Positions 50,703 to 59,981 are shown, counted from the stretch's first letter. The stretch is DNA of 60,582 nucleotides from Paramylibacter kogurei (GCF_002742285.1 NZ_MDGM01000002.1:1-60582), one strand, 5' to 3'. The notes: a model not told the origin generated them from the letters alone. Numbers and translations: made by a program.

Positions 50703-51563
50703 ATGGATAAACTTCTGTTCGGCGATAATCAGTTTTTTGGCATCAACCACATGTCCGAAGAAAAAGCACGCGCGCAATCCATGCGGTTTCAAAATATTGA
50801 AAACGTGATTTCGGTGTTGGATGCGGCCTATGACGAAGGGGTGAAAACATTCATGTGCACCACGCATGATCGCATCGCGCTGGTTTGTGATCACGTACGC
50901 GCCAATCCCGATAAATACCCCGATTTCAAATTTTTCCCCTGCATGCCCTATGCCCATAAATACGCGAATGCGGTGACGGATCATGGGATGATGGGGGCGC
51001 TGACGCATTTCATGCCCGATGATGGTTTGTTGAAAACTGCACTGCGTGGCAGCATGTCATTGGCGACCAAGGATATCGAGGGCATCATCAAAATCTTGGT
51101 CGATGTAGAAATGAAAATGTTCCAAGGCGTAGAAACGCCGGTGATTTTCCTCCAGAATGTCATCGTTGATTTGTTGCTGGGCATGGGAATGAAAGATGCG
51201 TTTAAAATCTTTCACGATCATGTTTTGGAAAACTATGACGCGGAACCAGGGTTTATCACCATGAACATGCCGATGCTGTTTGAAACGCTGGATGGGCTGG
51301 GCATTGAAAACCCGATTATTTGTTCAAATATCAATAAAATCGGGTTTCGCACATGCGGTGGTTTTGATCGTTACAAGGAAATCCTTGAAAACGAAAAACT
51401 GCGCGCCATTGCCATGTCGGTTTACGCATCAGGCGCGATTGCGCCGCGCGAAGCAATTGAATGGCTGTCACAGGTTCCCAACATTGAATCCATGGTGTTT
51501 GGCGCATCCAGCCGCACAAATATTCGATCAACTCGTGAACTGGTGGATGAATATTTTGCCTAA
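50703..51563 (+). CDS. Conserved protein of unknown function, probable TIM-barrel-like enzyme
   Basis: I do not recognise a named family for this 286-residue soluble protein. It begins LLFGDNQFFGINHMSEEKAR and alternates helix and strand in the manner of a TIM barrel, with an aldo-keto-reductase-like ending (AIAMSVYASGAIAPREAIEWL, then MVFGASSRTNI). It is the last gene of the Alg14-Alg13-oxidoreductase operon, which suggests a role in sugar modification, perhaps as a partner of the oxidoreductase. Its stop lies one base from the convergent beta-helix gene stop. Confidence 0.6.
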   Translation: MDKLLFGDNQFFGINHMSEEKARAQSMRFQNIENVISVLDAAYDEGVKTFMCTTHDRIALVCDHVRANPDKYPDFKFFPCMPYAHKYANAVTDHGMMGALTHFMPDDGLLKTALRGSMSLATKDIEGIIKILVDVEMKMFQGVETPVIFLQNVIVDLLLGMGMKDAFKIFHDHVLENYDAEPGFITMNMPMLFETLDGLGIENPIICSNINKIGFRTCGGFDRYKEILENEKLRAIAMSVYASGAIAPREAIEWLSQVPNIESMVFGASSRTNIRSTRELVDEYFA

Positions 51564-51564
51564 A

Positions 51565-52839
51565 TCACAACGGTAAATCAACGCAAGCATCCATTATGGG
51601 TGTTTGCGTGAACGCATGGGTGCATGTGGCGGTTGTTGCTGGCATATCGGGCACAATCCATGTGCGCAGACCCAACGTATCGGTCATTTCTCCACCACCG
51701 GAATTTTTCGCGCCATATCCGCTGATCCCGCTGCCGGGCAGGGGGGTGTATTTATGCGGTGCACCTGATTTCAGGGATTGTTGCGTGAAATATTTGCCAT
51801 AACCGTTGGGTGAAATGGTGATGTTATTATCAAATCGCCAACCCGATTGCCCCTTGAACCCTTGCACATCATTGGCAAGGTTTCCTGTTACCGTCACGTT
51901 TTTTGACCCATCGTAAACAAGGATAATCGGCACGGTCACATCGCCTTGTTGTTCTGCGTTGCCTTCGGCGCGTGGGTTGCCATTGGCGCGTAACACCGTG
52001 TTGTTGCGAATGGTTAAACCATTGGTTGGCCCCACCGTAATGCCGTGCAGGTGATAGTTATAAATCACGTTATCTTCGATCACGAAATTCTTGTAAAACA
52101 TGTTCGCGCCCGCGCCATCATTGCTGACCCGTTCGTTGTAGATAAACAGGCTTTGCGTCCATGAACCGTTGCCGATGTCAAATGTGTTGCCCTTGATGGT
52201 GACATTTGCACTTGGTTTTGTGGTGTTGGTTGTCCAAAACTGAATCATATCGCGGTGATCGTCTGTGTTTCGCTCTGCCGCGAAATCGTGGAAATAGTTT
52301 TGCGTAATCAGCGTATTTTGCACCTGTGCAAAATCCATACCGTCGGATCGGATCGCATGCACATTGTTGCCTTTGACCGTGACGTTATCGCTGTTCAATG
52401 TCACCATTCCGCGGAAAAATTTGGATATCTGATTGTTGGCAATCACCAACCCATCGTTATTTTCCAGCTGAAGCCCGTGCCCCGTGCCAACACCTGTGCG
52501 CGGGTCGGTATCACCGTCAACGATGCTATTATAAAGCGATACGTTCTTGCTGTTTCGCACGGTGAAAGGTTGAATGTAATAATCATCGCCCGATGAATGA
52601 TCATAATCAAAAATCAGGCTTTGCAAGCTGATACCGCTGACACCATCCAGCACCATTTCGGAAAATTTTGCGGGGGATTTCACATTGGCGGATTTTATGG
52701 TGATCGGTTGTGAAAATTTCGCGCCATTTAAATACAGCCCGCCATAATCGCCACCAGACAGCGCAATAGTATCGCCAGATTTTGCGCCACTGAGCGCAGA
52801 TTTTAATTCATTTGGGTTTGAAACGTTGAAATTGGTCAT
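51565..52839 (-). CDS. Right-handed parallel beta-helix protein without RTX repeats
   Basis: This 424-residue protein has pectate-lyase-like beta-helix coils between about residues 20 and 345, with many N-x-T/V-I-x-x-N turns and the block GMDFAQVQNTLITQNYFHDF near 165. It is a close paralogue of the next gene; by eye about half of the residues agree over roughly 380 positions. It has no N-terminal signal, and the RTX tail of its paralogue is replaced by a short Thr-rich, cysteine-containing end. It may be a polysaccharide lyase or epimerase; its export route is unclear. Confidence 0.75.
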   Translation of the reverse strand: MTNFNVSNPNELKSALSGAKSGDTIALSGGDYGGLYLNGAKFSQPITIKSANVKSPAKFSEMVLDGVSGISLQSLIFDYDHSSGDDYYIQPFTVRNSKNVSLYNSIVDGDTDPRTGVGTGHGLQLENNDGLVIANNQISKFFRGMVTLNSDNVTVKGNNVHAIRSDGMDFAQVQNTLITQNYFHDFAAERNTDDHRDMIQFWTTNTTKPSANVTIKGNTFDIGNGSWTQSLFIYNERVSNDGAGANMFYKNFVIEDNVIYNYHLHGITVGPTNGLTIRNNTVLRANGNPRAEGNAEQQGDVTVPIILVYDGSKNVTVTGNLANDVQGFKGQSGWRFDNNITISPNGYGKYFTQQSLKSGAPHKYTPLPGSGISGYGAKNSGGGEMTDTLGLRTWIVPDMPATTATCTHAFTQTPIMDACVDLPL

Positions 52840-52915
52840 GTGACACCTTCAATAATGTTGAAGCTGTGCACAGGATACACCAACTGGTGAAAACACCTAG
52901 GCGTTTTTAATGGAT

Positions 52916-52950
52916 TATGTGACGCAGCACCGTAAATGCCGCGTCACATA
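52916..52950. terminator. Perfect ten-base-pair hairpin after the RTX beta-helix gene
   Basis: TATGTGACGC (52916-52925) pairs with GCGTCACATA (52941-52950) around a 15-base loop, eight bases beyond the stop of the minus-strand gene. There is no strong T-run, so it is a transcript-end or processing hairpin rather than a textbook terminator. Confidence 0.5.
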
Positions 52951-52957
52951 TGTGTTA

Positions 52958-55069
52958 TCAGAAAAAGTCGTGAACGCTGGTGATTACTGTACCATCTTCG
53001 AAGATGAATTCTTCGATATTATTATAAGATGTCACGGTTAAACGCCCGTCTTGGCCATGCGCGTTTTCAAAATTGAATTGCAGACGGTTGTTATTGTCGA
53101 TCCAGATCCGCGTCATATCATCCAGATTGAAATCCTGGAACAAGATCACATCATGCCCACCGCGATTGGCGCTTGATTCACCAGAAATATAGGGGCGGAA
53201 ATCGTCTTGGGTGATGATATATGTGTCATCACCATCCAAGCCGCGTAAATATTCGCTGCCTGTGCGCCCGTCGGTGTTACCACCCGCGGATAAAATATCG
53301 TTCCCGTTGCCACCATGCAGGTTATCGCGACCATCGCCACCAATCAGCAAATCATCGCCATTATGCCCGCGCAGCGTATCACCATCGTTTGTACCGAACA
53401 GGAAATTATCGCCATTGTTGTCATTCAACGTATTCCCGTTGGTCAACACAGTGCCATCGGCAAAGACCAGCTCTTCTATATTATTGAAATTGCGCACTGT
53501 GATTTTCGCGCTGTCATCAGCCTCGTTCGTGAACTCGAAAACCATGTTTTCTGCACTGTTGACGCTGATTTCGTTGAAACCATCAAGATTGAAATCGCTA
53601 AACACGATGCGGTCGTATCCGCTGTCTTCGGTTTCATCCAAAATCGTGGTGTGGTTATCGCTTTTGGTGATCATATAAGTGTCGTCACCATCACGACCAC
53701 GCAGATATTCCGCGCTGTTATTCACGGTGTTCGCACCAGCGTACAGCATATCATCGCCATCACCGCCATCCAGACGATCGCGGCCTTCGCCACCATATAA
53801 AATGTCATCACCGTCATTGCCACGAATGCGATCCGCACCCACATCACCGGTCAAAACGTTATCGCGTGAATTGCCTTCGATGTTCAAATTGCCGTTTTCA
53901 TCAGGTTCGCCCGGATCAACAACAGGTTCTTCGACTGTTGCGCCAACGCCATCAACCGCACTTCCTGTGATAGGAACAAAGCTGTGGGGGGAACCAGCGT
54001 TCAATGAACCGGCGGTGAAATAATCATCGTAATTGCGTGGATCAATGATCACATTGCCCGATACATTATGCCCGTTCAATCCGTAATCCGCCGTAATACC
54101 ATTGGTGACGTTGCCTGTGATTGTCACGTTTATTGGACGATCAATCAGGTGGATATGTGGCACGGTCACGCCCGGGTCACGCCCAGGGTTGCCTGTGGCA
54201 TTTGGGTCACCCACGGCTTGTAATACGGTGTTGTTGCGGATGGTCAAACCATCCGTCGCACCAACCGTAATGCCGTGATAATGCGCATTATAGATTGTGT
54301 TATTTTCGATCAAAAAGTTCTGGTAATACATTGATTGACCAGCACCTTCATTGGTGACGCGTTCGTTATGGATGAAAATGGATTCTGTCCAAGACCCGTC
54401 GCCAATATCGAAATTATTGCCACGAATAATCACATTTTCACTGGGTGCGGTTGTGTTTGTTGTCCAGAATTGGATCATATCGCGGTGATCGGCGGTGTTT
54501 TGTTCCGCGTCAAAATCGTGGAAATAGTTTCCTTCGATCAAAACATTTGTCACTTGCGCGTAATCCATACCGTCGGAACGGATGCTGTGCACATCGTTTT
54601 CGATCACGTTCAGATTATCAACACGTTCAAAAACCGCACCACGGAAGAATGTGTGAATTTCTGTGTCTTCTACGGTGATGTTATCTGAATCATTCACAAC
54701 CAAACCATAGGCCGTGCCAACACCCGAACCAGGCGCTGTGTCGCCGCTGATTTCGGAATTAACGATTTCGACATTGCTACTATTTGTAATGCGAAACGGT
54801 TGTTGATGAAGCTGATGCCCGCTTGAATATGTGTAATCCAACAACACGTTATCAAGCGTAAGCCCGTCAACATTGTTGATTGTTAAGCCCGAAAAATTCG
54901 CGGGGTTATTGTTGCTGGCAGAGGTGATTGTGACACCTGAACCAAAGTTATGATTGTTAATATTAACGTTACCATAATTGCCCGCTGCGAGGACAATCGT
55001 ATCACCACTATTCGCACTAGATAAAGCCGCATTCAGCTGCGACGCATTCGAAACATCAATCCTAGCCAT
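52958..55069 (-). CDS. Parallel beta-helix protein with C-terminal RTX modules (epimerase/lyase-like)
   Basis: This 703-residue protein combines a beta-helix domain (about residues 15-380) with two RTX blocks (about 405-450 and 550-595; GGxGxDxLxGGxGxD). Each block is followed by a homologous beta-rich module ending NNIEEL/FVFADGT-like and NNIEEFIFEDGT. The architecture recalls secreted alginate epimerases and lyases, in which RTX modules follow a beta-helix catalytic part. Export would be by a type I system that is not on this plasmid. The ATG at 55069 gives the same N-terminal block as the paralogue; a GTG at 55081 is possible. Confidence 0.82.
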   Translation of the reverse strand: MARIDVSNASQLNAALSSANSGDTIVLAAGNYGNVNINNHNFGSGVTITSASNNNPANFSGLTINNVDGLTLDNVLLDYTYSSGHQLHQQPFRITNSSNVEIVNSEISGDTAPGSGVGTAYGLVVNDSDNITVEDTEIHTFFRGAVFERVDNLNVIENDVHSIRSDGMDYAQVTNVLIEGNYFHDFDAEQNTADHRDMIQFWTTNTTAPSENVIIRGNNFDIGDGSWTESIFIHNERVTNEGAGQSMYYQNFLIENNTIYNAHYHGITVGATDGLTIRNNTVLQAVGDPNATGNPGRDPGVTVPHIHLIDRPINVTITGNVTNGITADYGLNGHNVSGNVIIDPRNYDDYFTAGSLNAGSPHSFVPITGSAVDGVGATVEEPVVDPGEPDENGNLNIEGNSRDNVLTGDVGADRIRGNDGDDILYGGEGRDRLDGGDGDDMLYAGANTVNNSAEYLRGRDGDDTYMITKSDNHTTILDETEDSGYDRIVFSDFNLDGFNEISVNSAENMVFEFTNEADDSAKITVRNFNNIEELVFADGTVLTNGNTLNDNNGDNFLFGTNDGDTLRGHNGDDLLIGGDGRDNLHGGNGNDILSAGGNTDGRTGSEYLRGLDGDDTYIITQDDFRPYISGESSANRGGHDVILFQDFNLDDMTRIWIDNNNRLQFNFENAHGQDGRLTVTSYNNIEEFIFEDGTVITSVHDFF

Positions 55070-55256
55070 TCCCGTAAGCACCTTGTTTGTTGTTGCGTGT
55101 ATTTGCGTGTGTTATTGCGAAAGTTATCTACACAAGGACTGTTTCAGAAACACCCCTCAATCAAAGGCTGCATTTAGTTGGGGCAAGAAAATGCCTAAAT
55201 TGTGTTTATGAATCTTCTTAGAAATACTTTATCCGCCGTTGGTTTTGGCATTAATC

Positions 55257-55285
55257 AATCAAAGTGACTTAAAGTAACTTTGATT
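55257..55285. promoter_or_regulatory. Long palindrome upstream of the RTX beta-helix gene
   Basis: AATCAAAGT (55257-55265) and ACTTTGATT (55277-55285) are perfect inverted repeats around an 11-base spacer that is itself partly symmetric. It lies about 190 bases upstream of the minus-strand start in the 479-base gap 55070-55548. It looks like an operator for a dimeric regulator. Confidence 0.5.
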
Positions 55286-55507
55286 TAATTCAATGATTTT
55301 AAGGGGTTACAAGTCGCCATATTTGCGTGCGCGGTTTTGAACAAACCCCGAACAAAGCATGACATTCTAAGCGGCAAGTTGCTTAGCATAATCTGAAAAT
55401 ACTGGCTTTTAGGGTATAAATGGCACAAATGCGCGAAATTGCGCGCCCATTCGCAAACCGCGCTTACCCCAATAATTGCAAATAGATCACAGTTATTCCA
55501 AGTAAAA

Positions 55508-55523
55508 AGTGATGGATATCACA
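55508..55523. promoter_or_regulatory. CRP-like palindrome or weak terminator after the polymerase gene
   Basis: AGTGA-TGGATA-TCACA resembles a CRP site, but on the minus strand the same bases read GTGAT-ATCC-ATCAC followed by TTTTT, 26 bases after the polymerase stop. It could therefore be a short terminator instead. The rest of the gap shows no gene. Confidence 0.4.
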
Positions 55524-55548
55524 GTTGTGAAAAATAAAGAATCATACG

Positions 55549-57045
55549 CTAACGGCGTTTTCGGGTGGTTTTTTGCAGATTTTTGCGCGCAAACGGCGTT
55601 TCACTGGCACGATCATGGGCTGGTTTATCGGGCGCTTTATTCCCGCTATGGCGCGAATATCCGTATTCGGCGCGATGGGTTTCAACCTGTTGCGCGGATG
55701 TGCGGTGGTATTCGCTGGTGTCGCGCAACGGTTTATCAACGCTTCCTTTTGGTTTGGCCGTCATCATCCACATGCCCGCCCCAAATAAAAGGAACGTAAA
55801 CGAATAAACCGTTTCCCAGATATGCACCGTACAAAGCGCAAATGTCATTCCCGCAAAGCTGATGACCCAACCACGGCGCAGGTTCCACAATTCCTCGTCA
55901 CCATCAAAATTGCGCAGCCCAACGCGAAACAGGGCATAAAAATACGGCACAGAAACCAAGATCAGCCCCGGAAACCCATAGCGCATCGCATTCAGCAGCC
56001 AGAAATTATCAACGCTATCGTCATGCATCCACGGCGGGCGCACCCAATCATTCAGCCCAATCCCAAAAATCGGGTTATCCATCACATTCACAACACCCCA
56101 TTCAAAGATCAGCACGCGCCAATACCCCGAATGGGCGGAAAATGTCAGATAGCTGATCAATACTTTGATCGGTGTGCGGTTCGATAACAAATCAACAACA
56201 ATATAACAGACCACAAACAATGTGGTCAGGATCAACCATTTGCGCGGCACATCGCGAAAAATCATCGCCCAAACGATCAAACCGCATTGAAACGCAATCC
56301 CAAGTAGGGGCGCACTGGATACCGCCAAAACCACACCCAGCCCGATTGCACAGCAAATTAACAACCGCTTTGTGTCGGAATAAATCCCTTTGGTCCCCAC
56401 ATAGGCCAGCGAAAACACCGTGGAACAGAACAACCCATAATGAATAGGGTGTTGAAATATCACCTGTGTGCGCATGATCCCCATGCGTTTTTCATTGATG
56501 ATATTCCAAAAATCAGGGTGGCTTTTGAATCCGGGGATTTTGTTAATCATTTCGGTAATCGGGGCGGTGGCGGTGATCGCCTCGAATATCGCAAAGGGCA
56601 CGGTACACACCACGATCACAATCAACATGCGTTGAAATGCAATATAATCTTCGCGGTTGCGAATATAGGCGCGGGTCAACATATACCCGCCCAGAAAATC
56701 CAGCGCATTGGATCCCAAAAATTCAACCGCACGATCGGGATTGTTGATCTGCAAACAAACCCCCGCCCATACTATATAGAGAAAAAACAGCACATCGACC
56801 AAATTGATCGCACCATATTTCCCAAGCGCTAAACGAATATACAACGGGATGATCATCACAATCAGGATCAGCCGCAAAAACGTCATCGACAACGAGCCAA
56901 GATCAAACATGAATGGCAATGCGATGAATAACAGATACAGAAAAACCGGCAGCGCAGGCCATTTTTTACCTGAACGGACAGCGTCTTCACCCTGTGGCAA
57001 TTCCACGGGTTTGGTGCGTGTGCGTGTAAAAATGACATCTGTCAT
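55549..57045 (-). CDS. O-antigen polymerase/ligase-like membrane protein (Wzy-type)
   Basis: This 498-residue protein has about ten to twelve membrane helices and a large periplasmic loop. The family segment MRTQVIFQHPIHYGLFCS near residue 213 and the loop with GIGLNDWVRPPWMHDD near 335 fit O-antigen polymerase/ligase proteins of exosortase-type loci. It probably joins lipid-linked repeat units in the periplasm. The C-terminal tail of about 65 residues is long, basic and polar. It follows the flippase gene after 12 bases. Confidence 0.85.
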   Translation of the reverse strand: MTDVIFTRTRTKPVELPQGEDAVRSGKKWPALPVFLYLLFIALPFMFDLGSLSMTFLRLILIVMIIPLYIRLALGKYGAINLVDVLFFLYIVWAGVCLQINNPDRAVEFLGSNALDFLGGYMLTRAYIRNREDYIAFQRMLIVIVVCTVPFAIFEAITATAPITEMINKIPGFKSHPDFWNIINEKRMGIMRTQVIFQHPIHYGLFCSTVFSLAYVGTKGIYSDTKRLLICCAIGLGVVLAVSSAPLLGIAFQCGLIVWAMIFRDVPRKWLILTTLFVVCYIVVDLLSNRTPIKVLISYLTFSAHSGYWRVLIFEWGVVNVMDNPIFGIGLNDWVRPPWMHDDSVDNFWLLNAMRYGFPGLILVSVPYFYALFRVGLRNFDGDEELWNLRRGWVISFAGMTFALCTVHIWETVYSFTFLLFGAGMWMMTAKPKGSVDKPLRDTSEYHRTSAQQVETHRAEYGYSRHSGNKAPDKPAHDRASETPFARKNLQKTTRKRR

Positions 57046-57057
57046 CGGTGCAATCCG

Positions 57058-58476
57058 TTATTCCTGATAACTTACGATATTGCGCGCCGCCAAATACCCG
57101 CGCAAATCTTTGGACACAAAAACAAGTGCCACAATGATACACGCCATTGCCAGTACGGGCAGTGACAAAATATTGTGATAATCCGATATATCGGTTTGTT
57201 GCAGCGCGAAAACCATGGCCATACCCATGGCAAAAAACATCAATCCCATCGGCACCCAAATCGGGCGCATCGAAATTTTAACCTGTCGATGCATAAGATA
57301 AAGCGACGTGATCATGCTCAGAATTTCGCCAATAATCCCGATCCATAACACGGTAACAACTTCGCCCGTAATGGTTGCGTAATACCACGCAAAGGGCAGG
57401 GCAATCACGCGCACCACATTGGCCCACATGCCGTTGCCGGTGAATGCACGCGCAATGGAAATTTGCGTGCTGGCAATTTTCACCATCGCAATCCCTTGCA
57501 ATAACGCCAGCCAGATAAACAGCGGGATCAGCTCTGCGTATTTGTCGCCAAATAACAGCACCAACATAAACGGCCCGACAACCACAACACCCAAAACAAA
57601 ACAGGTGGCCAGAATAAACTGGCACTGAAAAAACGCCATCGACATATGGGAAAATTCATCGTCTTGGTTTTTGCGCGATGATAATTGGGGCACAAAAAAT
57701 GAAGTCACGGTTTTCGATAATAACTGTGTTGGGGCCTGTGTTAATGTGTAACCCAATGCAATGAGCGCGAAACTGGCAATCCCAAATTCGCCCACCACAA
57801 TGATTTTTTCACCGTGAAACACCCCAATCATCAAGATATTGTTAATCAACAAAGGCCATCCAAACAGCAACGCGCGTTTGATCAAAGCCTTGTCCAGCGT
57901 GATGCGATAGGGGCGTTCGGCCAAATAATGTGACGCGGCCACCATCACAATATCCTGCAATAAAATCGAAAACAGCATCACGCGAAAATCGCCGAACATA
58001 TAATAGAGTGGCAAAATCACGATCACGGCGAAAAAGGCAGATGACGTATGGCTCAGGATCTCTGGCACATAATTCATCCGCCGCTGCATGCGATAGACAT
58101 CGAAATGATAAAATCCATAAATCAGCGGCAACAAGGCCAACACGCGATAGGCCCAGGCGATTTCAGGCACCTCTAGGTAATTGGCGATAAATCCCGCGCT
58201 GAAAAACAGAACAAGAGCAGACAGGACGCTGCGCAGTAAATGAAACCCTTGCAAACCGGCCTGAACATCGGGATCGCCACCGTCTTCGGCTTGGACCACC
58301 AACAGATGAAGCCCGATCGTGGTCAGCATTTCAATCACGGCCATTGTCACCGCAAACGTTGCCGCCACACCATAATCTTCGACGCTGATCAAGCGGGCAA
58401 TCAACAAATTGCGCACCAGCAACATCACCGAGCCAAAGGCATTGCCCGAAAAAATCAAAAGAATTGAGCGCAGCAT
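57058..58476 (-). CDS. Oligosaccharide flippase (Wzx-type, MOP superfamily)
   Basis: This 472-residue protein has about 12-14 membrane helices. The N-terminus (GNAFGSVMLLVRNLLIARLISVEDYG) is typical of polysaccharide-transport flippases. Segments near residues 140 and 245 (ALGYTLTQAPTQLLSKTV) also fit. It should flip the lipid-linked repeat unit to the periplasm for the polymerase encoded next. It heads a two-gene minus-strand operon. Confidence 0.88.
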   Translation of the reverse strand: MLRSILLIFSGNAFGSVMLLVRNLLIARLISVEDYGVAATFAVTMAVIEMLTTIGLHLLVVQAEDGGDPDVQAGLQGFHLLRSVLSALVLFFSAGFIANYLEVPEIAWAYRVLALLPLIYGFYHFDVYRMQRRMNYVPEILSHTSSAFFAVIVILPLYYMFGDFRVMLFSILLQDIVMVAASHYLAERPYRITLDKALIKRALLFGWPLLINNILMIGVFHGEKIIVVGEFGIASFALIALGYTLTQAPTQLLSKTVTSFFVPQLSSRKNQDDEFSHMSMAFFQCQFILATCFVLGVVVVGPFMLVLLFGDKYAELIPLFIWLALLQGIAMVKIASTQISIARAFTGNGMWANVVRVIALPFAWYYATITGEVVTVLWIGIIGEILSMITSLYLMHRQVKISMRPIWVPMGLMFFAMGMAMVFALQQTDISDYHNILSLPVLAMACIIVALVFVSKDLRGYLAARNIVSYQE

Positions 58477-58768
58477 CTCTGGCTTTCGTCAATAAGTTCT
58501 ATTCGCATCACCATGTCATACTGTCATGATTTGCCAAATGGTTAAAAAAATATACGTCTTTAATATGTCTTTATAATATGCTTTGCGCGAACCATAGGAA
58601 TATTGACGATACGGGGCAATGAAAATTCGCACCCAATATGGTTAACATAATCTAAATTAGCCGCCATATGGAATTGCAGCCCAAAGGGGTGTTGGTCTTT
58701 GTTATTAAAGACAGCTTTGATTGTGTCGGGGTTTTGGGGGCTAATGATACGCCTTGGTTGACTGTCTG
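58477..58768. other. 292-base gap upstream of the flippase gene
   Basis: No convincing gene is present. GTCTTT (58695-58700) and AAAGAC (58707-58712) form a small inverted repeat. The promoter of the flippase-polymerase operon probably lies near 58480-58570, which is AT-rich. Confidence 0.35.
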
Positions 58769-59251
58769 CTAAGTTGAGACATGTGGGCTTGGCTCTTCGC
58801 CACACAAGAACGACTTCAAACTATTTTTGAAAAAGTGGTTCCAGCCATCAAGGCAAATCCCCCAACAATTCAGCGCCGGCGTTAGTCCGTCATGTATCAT
58901 TTTGATCTCGGTTTTGTTTCCAACCGTTTTGAATTCCCAAATGATGGTTGTTCCAAGCCACTCTTGATCAATCTCCTTCGGTTGTCCTTCGACTTTGTGG
59001 TGCGCGTCAGTGCAAATCATCTCGATGCGGTTGGGACTTTTGAAAGATGTGACCTCAAACATCCAAAACCCATAGTCGGGCGGGAATCGCACAATCACTA
59101 TGTCACCAACCCCGTTGAGGCCTCCTTCAGTGGATTGGGTCCACCACTTATCCATCTGTGTCGCGACAGCTTGGAAACAGGCCTCCTGAGATGCAGACAC
59201 TTGGATGGATTCTTCATAGTTTTTTGACAGTTCAATCAAGACAAGCTCCAT
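58769..59251 (-). CDS. SRPBCC/AHSA1-domain protein
   Basis: This 160-residue protein has the START-like fold of AHSA1 proteins: YEESIQVSASQEACFQAVAT at the start, MDKWWTQSTEGGLNGVGD near residue 32, WEFKTVGNKTEIKMIHDGLTP near 104 and the closing helix GWNHFFKNSLKSFL. Such proteins bind small hydrophobic ligands; the exact role is unknown. It diverges from a HxlR regulator, a frequent pairing. A TTG four codons in has GGAG six bases upstream and may be the real start. Its style differs from the surrounding EPS genes. Confidence 0.75.
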   Translation of the reverse strand: MELVLIELSKNYEESIQVSASQEACFQAVATQMDKWWTQSTEGGLNGVGDIVIVRFPPDYGFWMFEVTSFKSPNRIEMICTDAHHKVEGQPKEIDQEWLGTTIIWEFKTVGNKTEIKMIHDGLTPALNCWGICLDGWNHFFKNSLKSFLCGEEPSPHVST

Positions 59252-59316
59252 ATAGGTGGTTTGATCTAAACATACTTAAGACATTCAGTTTGAAAAGTAG
59301 GCAGTATTTTGTTACT

Positions 59317-59335
59317 TAGTATAAAAACGATACTA
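59317..59335. promoter_or_regulatory. Probable HxlR operator
   Basis: TAGTAT (59317-59322) and ATACTA (59330-59335) form a perfect inverted repeat with a seven-base spacer. It lies between the divergent AHSA1 and HxlR genes and just before the HxlR ribosome site. It fits an autoregulatory site for a winged-helix dimer. Confidence 0.55.
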
Positions 59336-59347
59336 TTGGAGTTTTAA

Positions 59348-59683
59348 TTGCAAGACGATACCAGTTCGAACCTTTGCCCCGCACCACTTGTCTTTGCGAT
59401 GATCGGTGGGAAATGGAAACTGTCGATACTGCAAATACTCATCTTTGATGGGACAAAGAGATTTGGGGAACTTCGAAAAGCAATCCCTGAAATCACGCAG
59501 ACGATGCTGACAAAACAACTACGGGATCTGGAATGCGATGGTCTTGTCCAAAGAGTGGTCTATGCCGAAGTGCCTCCAAAAGTTGAATACAGCGCCACCG
59601 AAGACGGCGTCGGGCTTATGCCCGCTTTCAAGGAAATGCACTCCTGGTGGGAAACACGAAAGCGTTCGTCAAATGCACAATAA
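59348..59683 (+). CDS. HxlR-family transcriptional regulator
   Basis: This 111-residue winged-helix protein has the family core: Cys11 in LCPAP, IGGKWKLSILQIL near residue 20, FGELRKAIPEITQTMLTKQLRDLE near 38-61 and the wing VYAEVPPKVEYSATEDG. HxlR proteins often sense electrophiles or oxidants through such a cysteine. Translation appears to start at TTG, supported by GGAG seven bases upstream. It probably controls itself and the divergent AHSA1 gene. Confidence 0.87.
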   Translation: MQDDTSSNLCPAPLVFAMIGGKWKLSILQILIFDGTKRFGELRKAIPEITQTMLTKQLRDLECDGLVQRVVYAEVPPKVEYSATEDGVGLMPAFKEMHSWWETRKRSSNAQ

Positions 59684-59917
59684 ATGCCTCGATGTCGCTG
59701 CGTAATATGGCTGGAAATTGAAGAAATCCAAAGGAAAACAGACCTTGCCGAAGCAATCATAAATGACAGCAATATCCGCAAAGCCACCATTCAAACACCC
59801 TACTCTCAATCCCAAGTTTTTGAATTTGTTTTCGATGGGATTTCACGAATTACACTTCCGACCAAGGACAACCTCAGGTCGAAAAGGCTCATTTCGGCAC
59901 ATTTTTGCCATTTTTCC

Positions 59918-59945
59918 TTGAACATCGGCGAGAATCTGCTAGTTT
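59918..59945 (+). promoter_or_regulatory. Candidate promoter of the VPLPA-CTERM gene
   Basis: TTGAAC (59918-59923), a 16-base spacer and TAGTTT (59940-59945) form a plausible sigma-70 promoter 37 bases before the start codon at 59982. The rest of the gap 59684-59981 has an unconvincing open frame and no other clear signal. Confidence 0.35.
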
Positions 59946-59981
59946 GAAGGGAATATTTTATTAAATTTTTTCGGGGGTATT

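Noticed and set aside
55508..55523. AGTGA-N6-TCACA as a firm CRP site
   Set aside because: On the minus strand the same bases form a stem followed by five T residues just after the polymerase gene, so a weak terminator explains it equally well.
58560..58805. Minus-strand open frame overlapping the end of the AHSA1 gene
   Set aside because: No ribosome site, no family resemblance, and it overlaps a well-supported gene.
59684..59947. Open frame of 87 codons starting just after the HxlR stop
   Set aside because: No ribosome site, odd composition (Cys/Ile-rich, no pattern) and no recognisable domain; it probably is the leader region of the VPLPA-CTERM gene.
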